Assembly: GCA_047605605.1 (NCBI GenBank) | Contig: JASGFG010000052.1 | Coordinates: 1-27,345, forward strand | Reading direction: 5' to 3' | From: JAATGA01 sp047605605 | GTDB taxonomy: Bacteria; Pseudomonadota; Alphaproteobacteria; Rhodobacterales; Rhodobacteraceae | Length of the DNA: 27,345 bases | Shown: positions 7,147 to 14,528 of the stretch, in pieces | How positions within the stretch are numbered: the first letter of the stretch is position 1 | Layout: every line of letters starts with the position of its first letter | Made by a program: the position numbers and the translations under genes | Notes under the pieces: model-generated | What the model saw: the letters and a program-made list of their open reading frames with translations, nothing else | Databases searched by the model: none | Told to the model about the DNA's origin: nothing

Positions 7147-8033
7147 CTGCGGCTACCCCCCGCATGAATGCCCGCCCGCCCGAAAAGGCCGTTGGGGAAG
7201 AACAGAAGCGTGACGAACAGCAGCGCAAAGATGATGGCCGTGGACAGTTCGCTGGACAGATAGGCGATGGTCAGCGACTGCACGATCCCGATCAGGATCG
7301 CGGCGATCACCGCCCCCTGAAGTGACCCCAGCCCCCCGATCACCACCACGACAAAGGCCTGAAGCAGGAACGGCTCGCCCATCATGAAGTGGATGGAGTT
7401 GAACGAAAGCCCGATCAGCACCCCCGCCAGCCCCGCCAGCGCCCCGGCGATGAAGAAAGTCTGCCGATAGACCGACTGCGCCGAAATCCCCAGCAGGGCC
7501 GAGGCATTCTCGTTGCTGGAAACCGCGCGGATCTGGCGGCCAAAGCTGGTGCGGTTGATGTAATAGGCCAGCCCCAGCACCAGCACCAAGACCAGCGCCA
7601 GAATGGTGATCTGCAACAGCGAGATGCGGATGCCCCAGAACTTGAAGAACTGCACCGGAAAGGTGCCGAAGGGAAAGCTCAGCACCCGGGTGTTCGACAC
7701 CTGCTGAGCGATGTTCATCAGGATCAGGTCCACCCCGATCGAGGTGACGATGGCGGCGAATTCCGCGTGCCCCGCCTTGCGCAACTGGCGGAAGGCCACG
7801 AAATCGACCACGACCGAGATTACCCCCGTGGCCACCGTCGCCAGGACCAGCGCGAACCAGAAGGGCAGCCCCTGCACCGTGGCGTAATAGGCGATGAAGG
7901 CCCCGGCCATGAAGATCGCGCCATGGGCAAGGTTCAGAAGTTTCTGCACCCCGAAGATCAGGGTGAAGCCAAGCGCGAACAGGGCATAAATCGCGCCGGA
8001 CACCGTGCCGTTCAGTATCTGTTGCAAGAGCAT
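7143..8033 (-). CDS. livH: Branched-chain-type ABC transporter permease LivH
   Basis: 296 residues with the LivH opening LLQQILNGTVSGAIYALFALGFTLIFGV, about eight membrane segments, and the coupling-loop sequence TSFGRQIRAVSSNENASALLGI characteristic of LivH. The GGLGSLQGAVIAAILIGIVQ block near residue 235 is also typical. It lies 70 bases downstream of the binding-protein gene, with a GC-rich hairpin between, and its stop overlaps the livM start. Inner-membrane partner of LivM. Confidence 0.95.
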   Translation of the reverse strand: MLLQQILNGTVSGAIYALFALGFTLIFGVQKLLNLAHGAIFMAGAFIAYYATVQGLPFWFALVLATVATGVISVVVDFVAFRQLRKAGHAEFAAIVTSIGVDLILMNIAQQVSNTRVLSFPFGTFPVQFFKFWGIRISLLQITILALVLVLVLGLAYYINRTSFGRQIRAVSSNENASALLGISAQSVYRQTFFIAGALAGLAGVLIGLSFNSIHFMMGEPFLLQAFVVVVIGGLGSLQGAVIAAILIGIVQSLTIAYLSSELSTAIIFALLFVTLLFFPNGLFGRAGIHAGGSRR

Positions 8034-8063
8034 GTCGCCCTCCGCTCCCCCAAAAGGCGTTGC

Positions 8064-8089
8064 GGGCCGGGGCTGGTGCGCCCCGGCCC
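8064..8089 (-). other. Hairpin between binding-protein gene and livH
   Basis: A perfect 10-bp stem, GGGCCGGGGC (8064-8073) with GCCCCGGCCC (8080-8089), around a 6-base loop. No U-tract follows on the minus strand. Such stable hairpins behind binding-protein genes commonly protect the upstream message and lower permease expression, giving excess binding protein over membrane components; that role is inferred. Confidence 0.6.
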
Positions 8090-8103
8090 TTTCGTCACGT
8101 CGA

Positions 8104-9231
8104 TCAGCGCGGGGCCATGATGAAGGCGCCGTCCTTCACCGTCAGCACATTCATGCCGACGTGGGGGATGCGGTTTTCATCCAGCGAATAGTTGCCCTGC
8201 CCGACCGCGACGCGCACGTCCTTGGTCTTGCCGATGGCATCGCGCACAGCCTCGCGCGTCGGATGTGCGCCTGCGGCCTTCAGCGCGTTCGCGATGATCA
8301 GCATCCCGCCATAGCCGACCGCGCCCCAGTTGTCGGGCTCGTGCCCGAACTTGGCGGTGAAATCGGCGGCGAAGGCCTTGGTGAAATCATCATAGCCCCC
8401 CGGCACCCAGTCGCCGATGAAGGTCACGCCCTCGACGGCCGCGCCGCCGCGTTCCAGAAAGGCCGGCGAGGCAAAGGCGTTGTGGCCGAACACCTTGACC
8501 GCCGGGTCAAGCCCCGCCTGACGCAGCTGGACGATGATGTTCGCCCCCTGCGACGCCGAGGCCGAGACGAAAACGCAGTCCTGATCCGCGCTGGCGATCT
8601 TGGTCGCGACCGAGGAAAAGTCCGAATCCGTCCCGCCGACCTGTTCGACGGTGGTGATCGTCACGCCCTTGGCGGTCACCAGCTTTTCAAATTCCTTTTG
8701 CAGCGAGACATAGGCCTCGATGTCGCGGATGCCGATGACGGCGCAGGTCTTCACCTTGGCCACGTCAGCGGCATAATCCGAGATATAGGGAATGGTGACT
8801 TCGGGCGGCTGGGTCAGGATATAGGACCACGGCCCCTGCGCCAGCACGTCGGGCGTGTTCGAGGTGGTGATCAGCGGCACCTTGTATTCGTTGCCCGACG
8901 AGGCCCCGGCGATCGCCACCGCGCCGCTGGTCGGCCCCATCACCGCCAGAACGGTCGGGTCGTTGGCATAGCGCGCGATCAGCGACATGGTCTGCGTCCG
9001 GTCGGTCGCATCGTCGGCATAATCGACCTTCAGCGTATTGCCCGCGCCCAGCAGGCCCTTTTCATTGATCTGCTGTTCGGCCAGCTTTGCGCCATCGGCC
9101 ACGCCGGTGCCGATGAAGGCTGCAGGGCCGGTCAGGGCCTGAAGCACGACAACATGATACTCCTCCGCCGAGACCATGGCGGGCAGCATCGCCGCTGCGG
9201 CGCAGGTTCCGAGAAGCCGGGACATATTCAT
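8104..9231 (-). CDS. Branched-chain-type ABC transporter periplasmic substrate-binding protein
   Basis: 375 residues, with a Sec signal peptide at about 1-22 (positively charged MNMSR, hydrophobic core, cleavage after VSA), then a mature type-I periplasmic-binding fold (LivJ/AmiC-like, Peripla_BP_6). Typical elements are LTGPAAFIGTGVADGAKLAEQQIN and AVMGPTSGAVAIAGASSGNEYKVPLITTSNT, the ligand-lobe loop where LivJ proteins bind the carboxylate, and GYDDFTKAFAADFTAKFGHEP near the C-terminal half. The ATG at 9231 has GGAGG 8 bases upstream. First gene of the transporter block livJHMGF-isomerase, with its own AT-rich upstream region. The ligand is not determinable. Lying among CoA ligase and oxygenase genes, it probably binds the substrate of this cluster rather than leucine. 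Confidence 0.94.
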   Translation of the reverse strand: MNMSRLLGTCAAAAMLPAMVSAEEYHVVVLQALTGPAAFIGTGVADGAKLAEQQINEKGLLGAGNTLKVDYADDATDRTQTMSLIARYANDPTVLAVMGPTSGAVAIAGASSGNEYKVPLITTSNTPDVLAQGPWSYILTQPPEVTIPYISDYAADVAKVKTCAVIGIRDIEAYVSLQKEFEKLVTAKGVTITTVEQVGGTDSDFSSVATKIASADQDCVFVSASASQGANIIVQLRQAGLDPAVKVFGHNAFASPAFLERGGAAVEGVTFIGDWVPGGYDDFTKAFAADFTAKFGHEPDNWGAVGYGGMLIIANALKAAGAHPTREAVRDAIGKTKDVRVAVGQGNYSLDENRIPHVGMNVLTVKDGAFIMAPR

Positions 9232-9424
9232 TACACTTTCCTCCCCAGGAGTGCATTCTGATCTGCGAGAGATGCGCCACCCCTGCCGGGGCGGCCACGG
9301 GCGACTCTCTGGCCCGTGGCACTTGAAGCTGATCTAAATATACACAGATCAATCTATCTGAATACAGAAATATCGTGTCTTTGGCGCAAAATTCTGCTTT
9401 CGATATTTCCCGTCTGCGCCGCCG
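9232..9424 (-). promoter_or_regulatory. Upstream region of the transporter genes
   Basis: 193 bases between the acyl-CoA ligase stop and the binding-protein start, both on the minus strand. It contains an AT-rich block at 9335-9410 with operator-like sequences and a hairpin at its right edge. An internal promoter for the transporter genes is likely but not proven. Confidence 0.5.
9331..9367. promoter_or_regulatory. Operator-like element upstream of transporter genes
   Basis: An imperfect palindrome with arms GATCT (9331-9335) and AGATC (9346-9350) encloses ATATACAC. CTGAATACAG follows at 9358-9367, itself nearly symmetrical (CTGTATTCAG on the other strand). Both resemble the TTGTATAC-like elements of the other promoter regions. 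Confidence 0.4.
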
Positions 9425-9440
9425 CTATTGTGCGGCGCAG
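9414..9440 (-). other. Hairpin spanning the acyl-CoA ligase stop codon
   Basis: CTGCGCCGC (9414-9422) pairs perfectly with GCGGCGCAG (9432-9440); the loop contains the TAG stop of the ligase gene. No clear U-tract follows on the minus strand, so it may be a stability or partial-termination element before the transporter promoter. Confidence 0.4.
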
Positions 9441-11086
9441 GTCTGCGCCTTTTCCATCAGGGCGATCGCCTGTTCCCGCAGGCGGAATTTCTGGATCTTG
9501 CTGGCGGACATCGGCCATTCGGCGATGAAATGCACATCGCGCGGCACCTTGAAACTGGCGATGCGCGACTTGCAATGCCCGATCAGCTCGGCCGGATCGA
9601 CGGTCTTGCCCGGCACCAGTTCGACAAAGGCCACCGGCACCTCTTGCAGCCGCGCGTCCGGGCGACCCACCACCTGGCAGGTCTTGACCGCGGGATGCTG
9701 GGCCACGATGTTCTCGATCTCGATGGCCGCGACATTCTCGCCGCCTACCTTCAGCATGTCCTTGGCGCGGCCGTGGAACATCAGCGTGCCCGAGGCGTCG
9801 ACCGAGCCGATGTCGCCGGTATGGAACCAGCCGTCGCGCTTGGCATCGGCGGTCTTGACCGGATCGCCGTAGTATTCGGTGAAGATCGAAAAGCCCTTGA
9901 CGCAGATCTCGCCCCGTTCGTCCACATCCGCTTCGGAGCCATCCTCGCGGGTGATGCGGACCAGCAGGCCGTCGAAGGGGCGGCCAAGGCGGTTGAACCT
10001 TTCGCCCTCGGGGTCCGAGGGGTCGCTGGTCGTCACCGTACCCGCCGTTTCGGTCATCCCGTAGGTGCCGACGAAGGTGGCGTTCGGAAAGCTCTGCCGC
10101 ATCAGGTCGCGAAACGGCTCGGGGCTGAGCGCCATGGAACAGTTGATCAGCCGCAGCGAATGCATGTCTTCGACACGGAAGTCGGGATGATAGACCATGT
10201 CCGCCAGGAACAGCGCAAAGCTGGGATAGCCGACTGTCACCCCCGCCTCGCGGATCATGCGCAGCGCGGTTCCCGGCTCGAAATGCTGCATGGCCAGATA
10301 GGTCGCGCCGGAATGATAGGCGGCGCAAAGCGGGAAAAGCGCGCCGACATGGAACATCGGCAGCGGCGACCAGAACACATCCGCCTCGGTCAGCCGGTAG
10401 CGCCGCGCCAGCCCCATGCCGGTGCGAACCAGCGCCTCATGGCTGATCATGCAGCCCTTGGGGTCCGAGGTCGTGCCCGAAGTATAAAGGATCAGCGCCG
10501 TCTGGCGCAGCGTGACCGCGCGCCGCAGCCCGTCGATCACCGCATCCGCCACCCCCGCGGCATGGGCGCGCGAGGCAGATTGCGTCATGCAGCCCGGCGA
10601 AACCTCGTCGGTCAACAACGTGATGCCGCGCAGCGCCGGCGCATCGCCCAGCTTCAGCGGCGCCTCCGCGGGCGACTGCCGCAACTCGGGAAAGGCCTCA
10701 TACAGGCGGTCGCGGAAATCGAGGCCATCGGCGATGCGTGTCGTGGTGATGATGCGGACCAGATCGGCGTTGCGGGTCTGATAGTGCAGTTCATGCGCGC
10801 GATATCGGGCGTTCATCGGCACCGAAATCGCGCCCAGAAAGGCGATGCCGAAGTAATATTCCAGATATTCCAGACAGCTGGGCAGAAAGATCCCCACATG
10901 GTCGCCCGGACGCACGCCCAGGCCATAAAGCTCTCTCGCGCGGTCCATCGCCACGCGATAAAGCTCGCGAAAGGTGCGGCGACCCTCGGGGAAGATGATC
11001 GCATCCTTTTCGGGATGCCTGCCGGTGGCGCGCACCAGCAGATCCCCCACGGTGACGGCGGCCGTATAATCAAGCGCCTGTGACAT
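9425..11086 (-). CDS. Acyl-CoA ligase / AMP-dependent synthetase
   Basis: 553 residues, full length for an ANL-superfamily acyl-CoA synthetase that activates a carboxylic acid through an acyl-adenylate to its CoA thioester. Motifs in order: LILYTSGTTSDPKGCMISH (P-loop; the usual Gly after GTT is Ser), GTYGMTETAG (A5), GWFHTGDIGSVDASG (A7), MFHGRAKDMLKVGGENVAAIEIE (A8 hinge), and the C-terminal catalytic-lysine motif SKIQKFRL. The start has GGGAGGG upstream. It follows the 2Fe-2S ferredoxin gene after a strong hairpin and precedes the transporter genes, as expected if it activates the imported acid. Clearly paralogous to the ligase at 24610 in its last 100 residues (GGENVAA, RIASxKVPR, EWPMSxxKIQKFRL). 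Substrate class unknown. Confidence 0.93.
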   Translation of the reverse strand: MSQALDYTAAVTVGDLLVRATGRHPEKDAIIFPEGRRTFRELYRVAMDRARELYGLGVRPGDHVGIFLPSCLEYLEYYFGIAFLGAISVPMNARYRAHELHYQTRNADLVRIITTTRIADGLDFRDRLYEAFPELRQSPAEAPLKLGDAPALRGITLLTDEVSPGCMTQSASRAHAAGVADAVIDGLRRAVTLRQTALILYTSGTTSDPKGCMISHEALVRTGMGLARRYRLTEADVFWSPLPMFHVGALFPLCAAYHSGATYLAMQHFEPGTALRMIREAGVTVGYPSFALFLADMVYHPDFRVEDMHSLRLINCSMALSPEPFRDLMRQSFPNATFVGTYGMTETAGTVTTSDPSDPEGERFNRLGRPFDGLLVRITREDGSEADVDERGEICVKGFSIFTEYYGDPVKTADAKRDGWFHTGDIGSVDASGTLMFHGRAKDMLKVGGENVAAIEIENIVAQHPAVKTCQVVGRPDARLQEVPVAFVELVPGKTVDPAELIGHCKSRIASFKVPRDVHFIAEWPMSASKIQKFRLREQAIALMEKAQTCAAQ

Positions 11087-11147
11087 TCATCCCTCCCCCC
11101 GCCCATGCCGCCTTGGGCCGGGCCGTCCTGTTCCTGCAATTGCCTGT

Positions 11148-11177
11148 TTGCGCCGCGACCTCCTTTTCGCGGCGCAA
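11148..11177 (-). other. Intercistronic hairpin with Shine-Dalgarno-like loop
   Basis: A perfect 11-bp stem, TTGCGCCGCGA (11148-11158) with TCGCGGCGCAA (11167-11177). On the minus-strand transcript the loop reads AAAGGAGG. It lies between the ferredoxin stop and the acyl-CoA ligase start, whose own ribosome site is further downstream. Probably a stability or attenuation element. Confidence 0.55.
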
Positions 11178-11182
11178 CGGCG

Positions 11183-11500
11183 CTATTCCTCGGGTGCCAG
11201 CTCGACTTCCAGCCCGGCCAGTTCGTCGGTAACGCGGATCTGGCAGCTGAGCCGCGACGTGTCACGATACGTGCCCATGAATTCCAGCAGTTCCAGTTCG
11301 TCCGGCTGCTGTTTCGGCAGCCGCTCCATCCAGCTTTCGCCGATGTAGACATGGCAGGTCGCGCAGGAGCAGGAACCGCCGCAGATCGCCGCGATGTCCA
11401 GCCGTGCGCCGTCGCGCAGCGCCTCCATCAGGCTGATGCCGGTTTCCGCATCGAATTCCTTCACGCTTCCGTCGCGGTCGGTGGCGATGATTTTCGGCAT
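11183..11500 (-). CDS. Adrenodoxin-type [2Fe-2S] ferredoxin
   Basis: 105 residues with the C-x5-C-x2-C pattern Cys40, Cys46, Cys49 and the distal Cys86 (LSCQIRV), the signature of vertebrate/bacterial-type [2Fe-2S] ferredoxins. An additional Cys44 sits inside the loop. The N-terminal beta strand is PKIIATDRDG and the C-terminus is acidic (ELAPEE). Soluble one-electron carrier; homologues serve cytochromes P450, Rieske oxygenases or other oxidoreductases. The start has AAGGA 6 bases upstream and lies 27 bases after the VOC gene stop, in the same operon as an acyl-CoA ligase. No cognate ferredoxin reductase is visible in the window. It may work with the oxygenase at 15340 or an enzyme elsewhere. 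Confidence 0.92.
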   Translation of the reverse strand: MPKIIATDRDGSVKEFDAETGISLMEALRDGARLDIAAICGGSCSCATCHVYIGESWMERLPKQQPDELELLEFMGTYRDTSRLSCQIRVTDELAGLEVELAPEE

Positions 11501-11527
11501 CTTGCTTCCTTGGTTCTTGGGGCGTGG

Positions 11528-12106
11528 CTACAGGCGGCGGACGGGATCGCTGCCGTCCCAGTTCGCGGCCAGATGATCCAGCCGCGCGAAGAATTTGGTC
11601 AATCCGGGCGTGGGCTGGACGATTTCGACCACCCGGCCCTCATCCGCCGGGTCGCTGTCCAGATAGGCAAAGGGAATGCCCGCGGCGGTGCGCCCGCCCA
11701 TCAGCACGCCGGTGCCCGCCTGCGCCCATGCGGCAAGATCGGTGACGATGTCCTGCGACAGCACGCAGACATGATGCAGCCCGCCGCCACGCCGCCGGAC
11801 GAATTCGGTGAACATCGAAGGATCGCCCCCGGTCTGCTGGATCAGCTCGATCTGCATCCCGCGATGCGAGGCCAGGGCGACCGCATTCTCGATCCGGATG
11901 GGCCGCCCGCGCCAGGTCAGTTCGGCATAGTCGATGCGCGGGGTGACCAGGAACGGACCCACGCCCATGACGCGGGTCCAATGGTCCAGCGCCGCGTCCA
12001 GATCGGCGACGACATAGCCCATCTGCACGATGGCGCCAAAAGCGGATTGCGGCCCCTGAAAGGCCGTTGCCCTGCCGATTCCGGGCGAAAGCTCGATTCC
12101 CGCCAT
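11528..12106 (-). CDS. VOC (glyoxalase/bleomycin-resistance) superfamily protein
   Basis: 192 residues from the ATG at 12106, which has GGGAGG 6 bases upstream; the frame stays open into the AT-rich promoter, so a longer start is unlikely. The fold is suggested by paired beta-alpha-beta modules: IVQMGYVVADLDAALDHWTRVMGVGPF at about 36-62, GLHHVCVLSQDIVTDLAAWAQAG at about 128-150, and RVVEIVQP near 172. Candidate metal ligands are His in LHHV and Glu in VVEIV. Superfamily members include methylmalonyl-CoA epimerases, glyoxalases, ring-cleavage dioxygenases and dehydratases, so the reaction cannot be named. First gene after its own AT-rich upstream region, followed by the ferredoxin and acyl-CoA ligase, which suggests a role early in the pathway, perhaps on a CoA ester. 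Confidence 0.82.
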   Translation of the reverse strand: MAGIELSPGIGRATAFQGPQSAFGAIVQMGYVVADLDAALDHWTRVMGVGPFLVTPRIDYAELTWRGRPIRIENAVALASHRGMQIELIQQTGGDPSMFTEFVRRRGGGLHHVCVLSQDIVTDLAAWAQAGTGVLMGGRTAAGIPFAYLDSDPADEGRVVEIVQPTPGLTKFFARLDHLAANWDGSDPVRRL

Positions 12107-12135
12107 TGCCGCCTCCCTGACTGCATCGGCATTTT

Positions 12136-12168
12136 TGTGTATTTTTGATCGGTATTCAATATACAAAT
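12136..12168. promoter_or_regulatory. Operator-like element upstream of the VOC-ferredoxin-ligase genes
   Basis: TTGTGTATTTTT is followed by GTATTCAATATAC and AAA, within the 75-base AT-rich gap between the flavoprotein stop and the VOC start. TGTATTTTT (12138-12146) is shared with 2424-2432. On the minus strand TTTGTATATT resembles the element at 22815-22829. Confidence 0.45.
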
Positions 12169-12181
12169 TTCACAGTGCCGA

Positions 12182-14149
12182 TCACGCGCGCATCCCGGCT
12201 TCCCATCCCTGCCGGGTGGCCCCGACGATGCGGCCGGGCACATAGGCATCGCCGAGCAGCGTCACCTCCCCCACCTTGCCCTTCAGCGCGTGGTAAAGGT
12301 CGTCGCGCGGTGTGCCGCCGCAGGCAAGAACGAGCGTGTCAAAGCCGTCATGGAAGGCTTCGACCCCGGAATAGACGTTGCGGGTGGTGACGCGGCCGGG
12401 AGCGATGTCAACCGCCCGCTCCATCACGCGGACCTCGACGCCAAGGTTGCTCAGCTTCGACATGATCGCGCCGATGGAATATTTGCCGACCAGCGGCGCC
12501 ACCGCGGGGGTCTGGAACAGGATACGGACCTGCGCCCCCTTGTCCGCCAGATACGAGGCGATGGTCAGCGGCTGCATGTGATCCTCGCGCGCAAGGACCA
12601 GAACCCGGCTGCCGAAAGCGGCGCGCCCGGCCAGAACCTCGCGGCCCTCGACGACAAAGGGCTGTTCGGTGCCGGTGGCCGCATGGCCGCGGGCCCCCGC
12701 GCCGGTCGCGACGATGACGGCATCGGGCGCGCAGGCGAGAACGGTTTCTGCCCCGGCAGGTTGTCCCAGCCGCAGAGCGACCCCGGCCCGGGCCAGCCTG
12801 TGCGACTGGTGAGCGACATAGCGGGCATAGGCCGCATTTTCGGGCACGGCGGCGGCAAGCGCCATCTGGCCGCCAAGGGCGGGTTCGGCCTCGAACAGGA
12901 TGACCTGGTTGCCACGTTCGGCCGCGACAGCCGCAGCCTCCATCCCCGCGGGGCCGCCCCCCACGACGACGATCCGCCGGGGTGTCCTGGCCGGAGAGGC
13001 GGCAGGTTCCGCCTCGCGCCCGGTGCGGGGGTTGACGGCGCAGCCGAAGGGCAGTTTCTCGACGTGAACCGCGTGAAGGCAGTCGTTGCAGCCGATGCAG
13101 GGGATGATCCTGTCCGCCTCGCCCCGTTCGGCCTTGGCGACAAAGGCGGGGTCGGCAAAGAACCCGCGCGCCACGCCCACCACATCGGCAAGCCCCCGCG
13201 CCAGCACCGATTCCGCCGCCTCGGGCGTGGAAATCCGCCCGGTGTAAAGCATCGGAACCGACAGCGCCGCGCGGTAGAGCCCCGCCATCTCGGCCCATTC
13301 GGCCAATCCGTAGGTATGGGGCTGGATATAACTGGGGGCACCCCAGTTGTTGCCGATCACGCCATGGAAAAAGTCGATATGGCCGGTCGCCTCGATCGCG
13401 CGGGCAATCCCGATGCCCTCGTCCAGATCGTAGCCGCCCTCGAACAGCTCATCCATGTTGAAGCGGACGCCGATGGTGAAATCGCGCCCGACCTCGGCCC
13501 GCATCGCGGCCAGAACGTCGCGCAGCAGCTTCAGCCGTTTCTCCTGCGTACCGCCATAATCATCCTCGCGCCGGTTGGTATAGGGCGAAAGGAACAGTTG
13601 CAGCACATCCTCGTGGTTGGCGTGCAGTTCCAGCCCGTCCAGCCCGCAGGCCTGTGCGGCCTTTGCGGTATGGGCATAATCCTCGACGATATAGGCCAGT
13701 TCGTCGGGGTCCAGCGCATGGGTCGGCTGGTTGTTGGTGTGGTTCGCCAGAATGCCCGAGGCCGAATGCGGCATCGCCCCCTGATTGATCAGCTGCGTCG
13801 TCACCACCCCGCCGGCCTGATGGACCAGATCGGCAAAGCGCCCGATCCTGTCGCGATAAAGCGGATTGCGCGCGCTGCCCCGCAGGATCGCCCCCAGCCC
13901 GCTGGGCCGATAGCCCCGCGGCACCACACGGTTGTCGATGAAGGTGTTCACCCCGTCGACCCAGCACAGCCCGTTGCGCACCCTTTCCAGCCAATAGGCG
14001 GAATAGCGCGCAGCCTCGGCCTCGGTTCCCAGCGGATCTGCGACGATGGTGCCGTGCGGCGGCGCCATGATCCGGTTGCGCAGGTTCAGCGTGCCGATCC
14101 GCATCGGGCGGAAGATATGCGGGAAATTCCTTGCGTCGTCGGCGGCCAT
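12182..14149 (-). CDS. NADH:flavin oxidoreductase / trimethylamine dehydrogenase-like Fe-S flavoprotein
   Basis: 655 residues in the three-domain layout of 2,4-dienoyl-CoA reductase and trimethylamine dehydrogenase. An old-yellow-enzyme FMN barrel occupies about 1-345, opening PHIFRPMRIGTLNLRNRIMAPP. A [4Fe-4S] site follows with Cys351, Cys354, Cys357 and Cys370 (CIGCNDC then C). Then comes an FAD/NAD domain beginning RIVVVGGGPAGMEAA. The C-x2-C-x2-C-x12-C spacing matches trimethylamine dehydrogenase rather than the C-x2-C-x3-C of E. coli FadH. In the active-site block LHANHEDVLQLFLSPYTNRREDDYGG the usual GY after the second His is replaced by ED, so the common Tyr acid is missing there. It may reduce a conjugated dienoyl or enone, or oxidise an amine. 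ATG at 14149 with GGAGGG 8 bases upstream; first gene of the leftward set. Confidence 0.9.
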   Translation of the reverse strand: MAADDARNFPHIFRPMRIGTLNLRNRIMAPPHGTIVADPLGTEAEAARYSAYWLERVRNGLCWVDGVNTFIDNRVVPRGYRPSGLGAILRGSARNPLYRDRIGRFADLVHQAGGVVTTQLINQGAMPHSASGILANHTNNQPTHALDPDELAYIVEDYAHTAKAAQACGLDGLELHANHEDVLQLFLSPYTNRREDDYGGTQEKRLKLLRDVLAAMRAEVGRDFTIGVRFNMDELFEGGYDLDEGIGIARAIEATGHIDFFHGVIGNNWGAPSYIQPHTYGLAEWAEMAGLYRAALSVPMLYTGRISTPEAAESVLARGLADVVGVARGFFADPAFVAKAERGEADRIIPCIGCNDCLHAVHVEKLPFGCAVNPRTGREAEPAASPARTPRRIVVVGGGPAGMEAAAVAAERGNQVILFEAEPALGGQMALAAAVPENAAYARYVAHQSHRLARAGVALRLGQPAGAETVLACAPDAVIVATGAGARGHAATGTEQPFVVEGREVLAGRAAFGSRVLVLAREDHMQPLTIASYLADKGAQVRILFQTPAVAPLVGKYSIGAIMSKLSNLGVEVRVMERAVDIAPGRVTTRNVYSGVEAFHDGFDTLVLACGGTPRDDLYHALKGKVGEVTLLGDAYVPGRIVGATRQGWEAGMRA

Positions 14150-14276
14150 TGGGGCAGCCCTCCGTGGCTGGGTCGATCAGGGGCACAGGGCAGAGGGCCG
14201 GAAAGGGGTCGCTGGCTCGCGAACCCCCTCCCCGGATCTGCGTGGTTTTGCTCGCTTAAATATAATTTTTCTTTGC

Positions 14277-14295
14277 ATGTGAATACAAGAAATAC
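14277..14295. promoter_or_regulatory. Operator-like element upstream of the flavoprotein gene
   Basis: ATGTGAATACAAG followed by AAATAC, about 130 bases before the flavoprotein start. On the minus strand it reads CTTGTATTCAC, close to the TTGTATAC-type elements elsewhere and to CTGTATTCAG at 9358-9367. Confidence 0.4.
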
Positions 14296-14454
14296 GGGGA
14301 AATCCCGATTCAGGCCCCTGTCGCTTTACCGGCCGGCAGGCCATGCGCATCAGATCCTTTGGAAAGCGTAACTTTGCGTCATCAAAATGGCCGATGCTAA
14401 GCATTTGAGTTGCGGGCAGACTCGGCCATGGATTACGATGGATCGGAAAGGTTC

Positions 14455-14485
14455 GCATACAGAACCCGCAAGCATTTGTATGAAG
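14455..14485. promoter_or_regulatory. Possible autoregulatory operator of the GntR gene
   Basis: GCATACAGA (14455-14463) and TTTGTATGAAG (14475-14485) are oppositely oriented TGTATGC/TTGTATG-like half elements 44-74 bases before the regulator start. FCD regulators often repress their own gene; here that is inferred from position only. Confidence 0.35.
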
Positions 14486-14528
14486 CCGACTGCGCCGGCC
14501 CACCTGCCGCGCAAACAAGGAGATTCGC

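Larger units (their letters stand above)
14150..14528. promoter_or_regulatory. Divergent promoter region, flavoprotein / GntR regulator
   Basis: 379 bases without a convincing gene; the open frames across it lack ribosome sites and codon bias. It separates the divergent flavoprotein gene and the GntR gene. An AT-rich block lies at about 14256-14296, carrying one operator-like element. A second lies at 14455-14485, about 45 bases before the regulator start. The regulator ATG at 14529 has AAGGAG 6 bases upstream. The stretch between about 14300 and 14450 shows nothing I can name. Confidence 0.6.
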
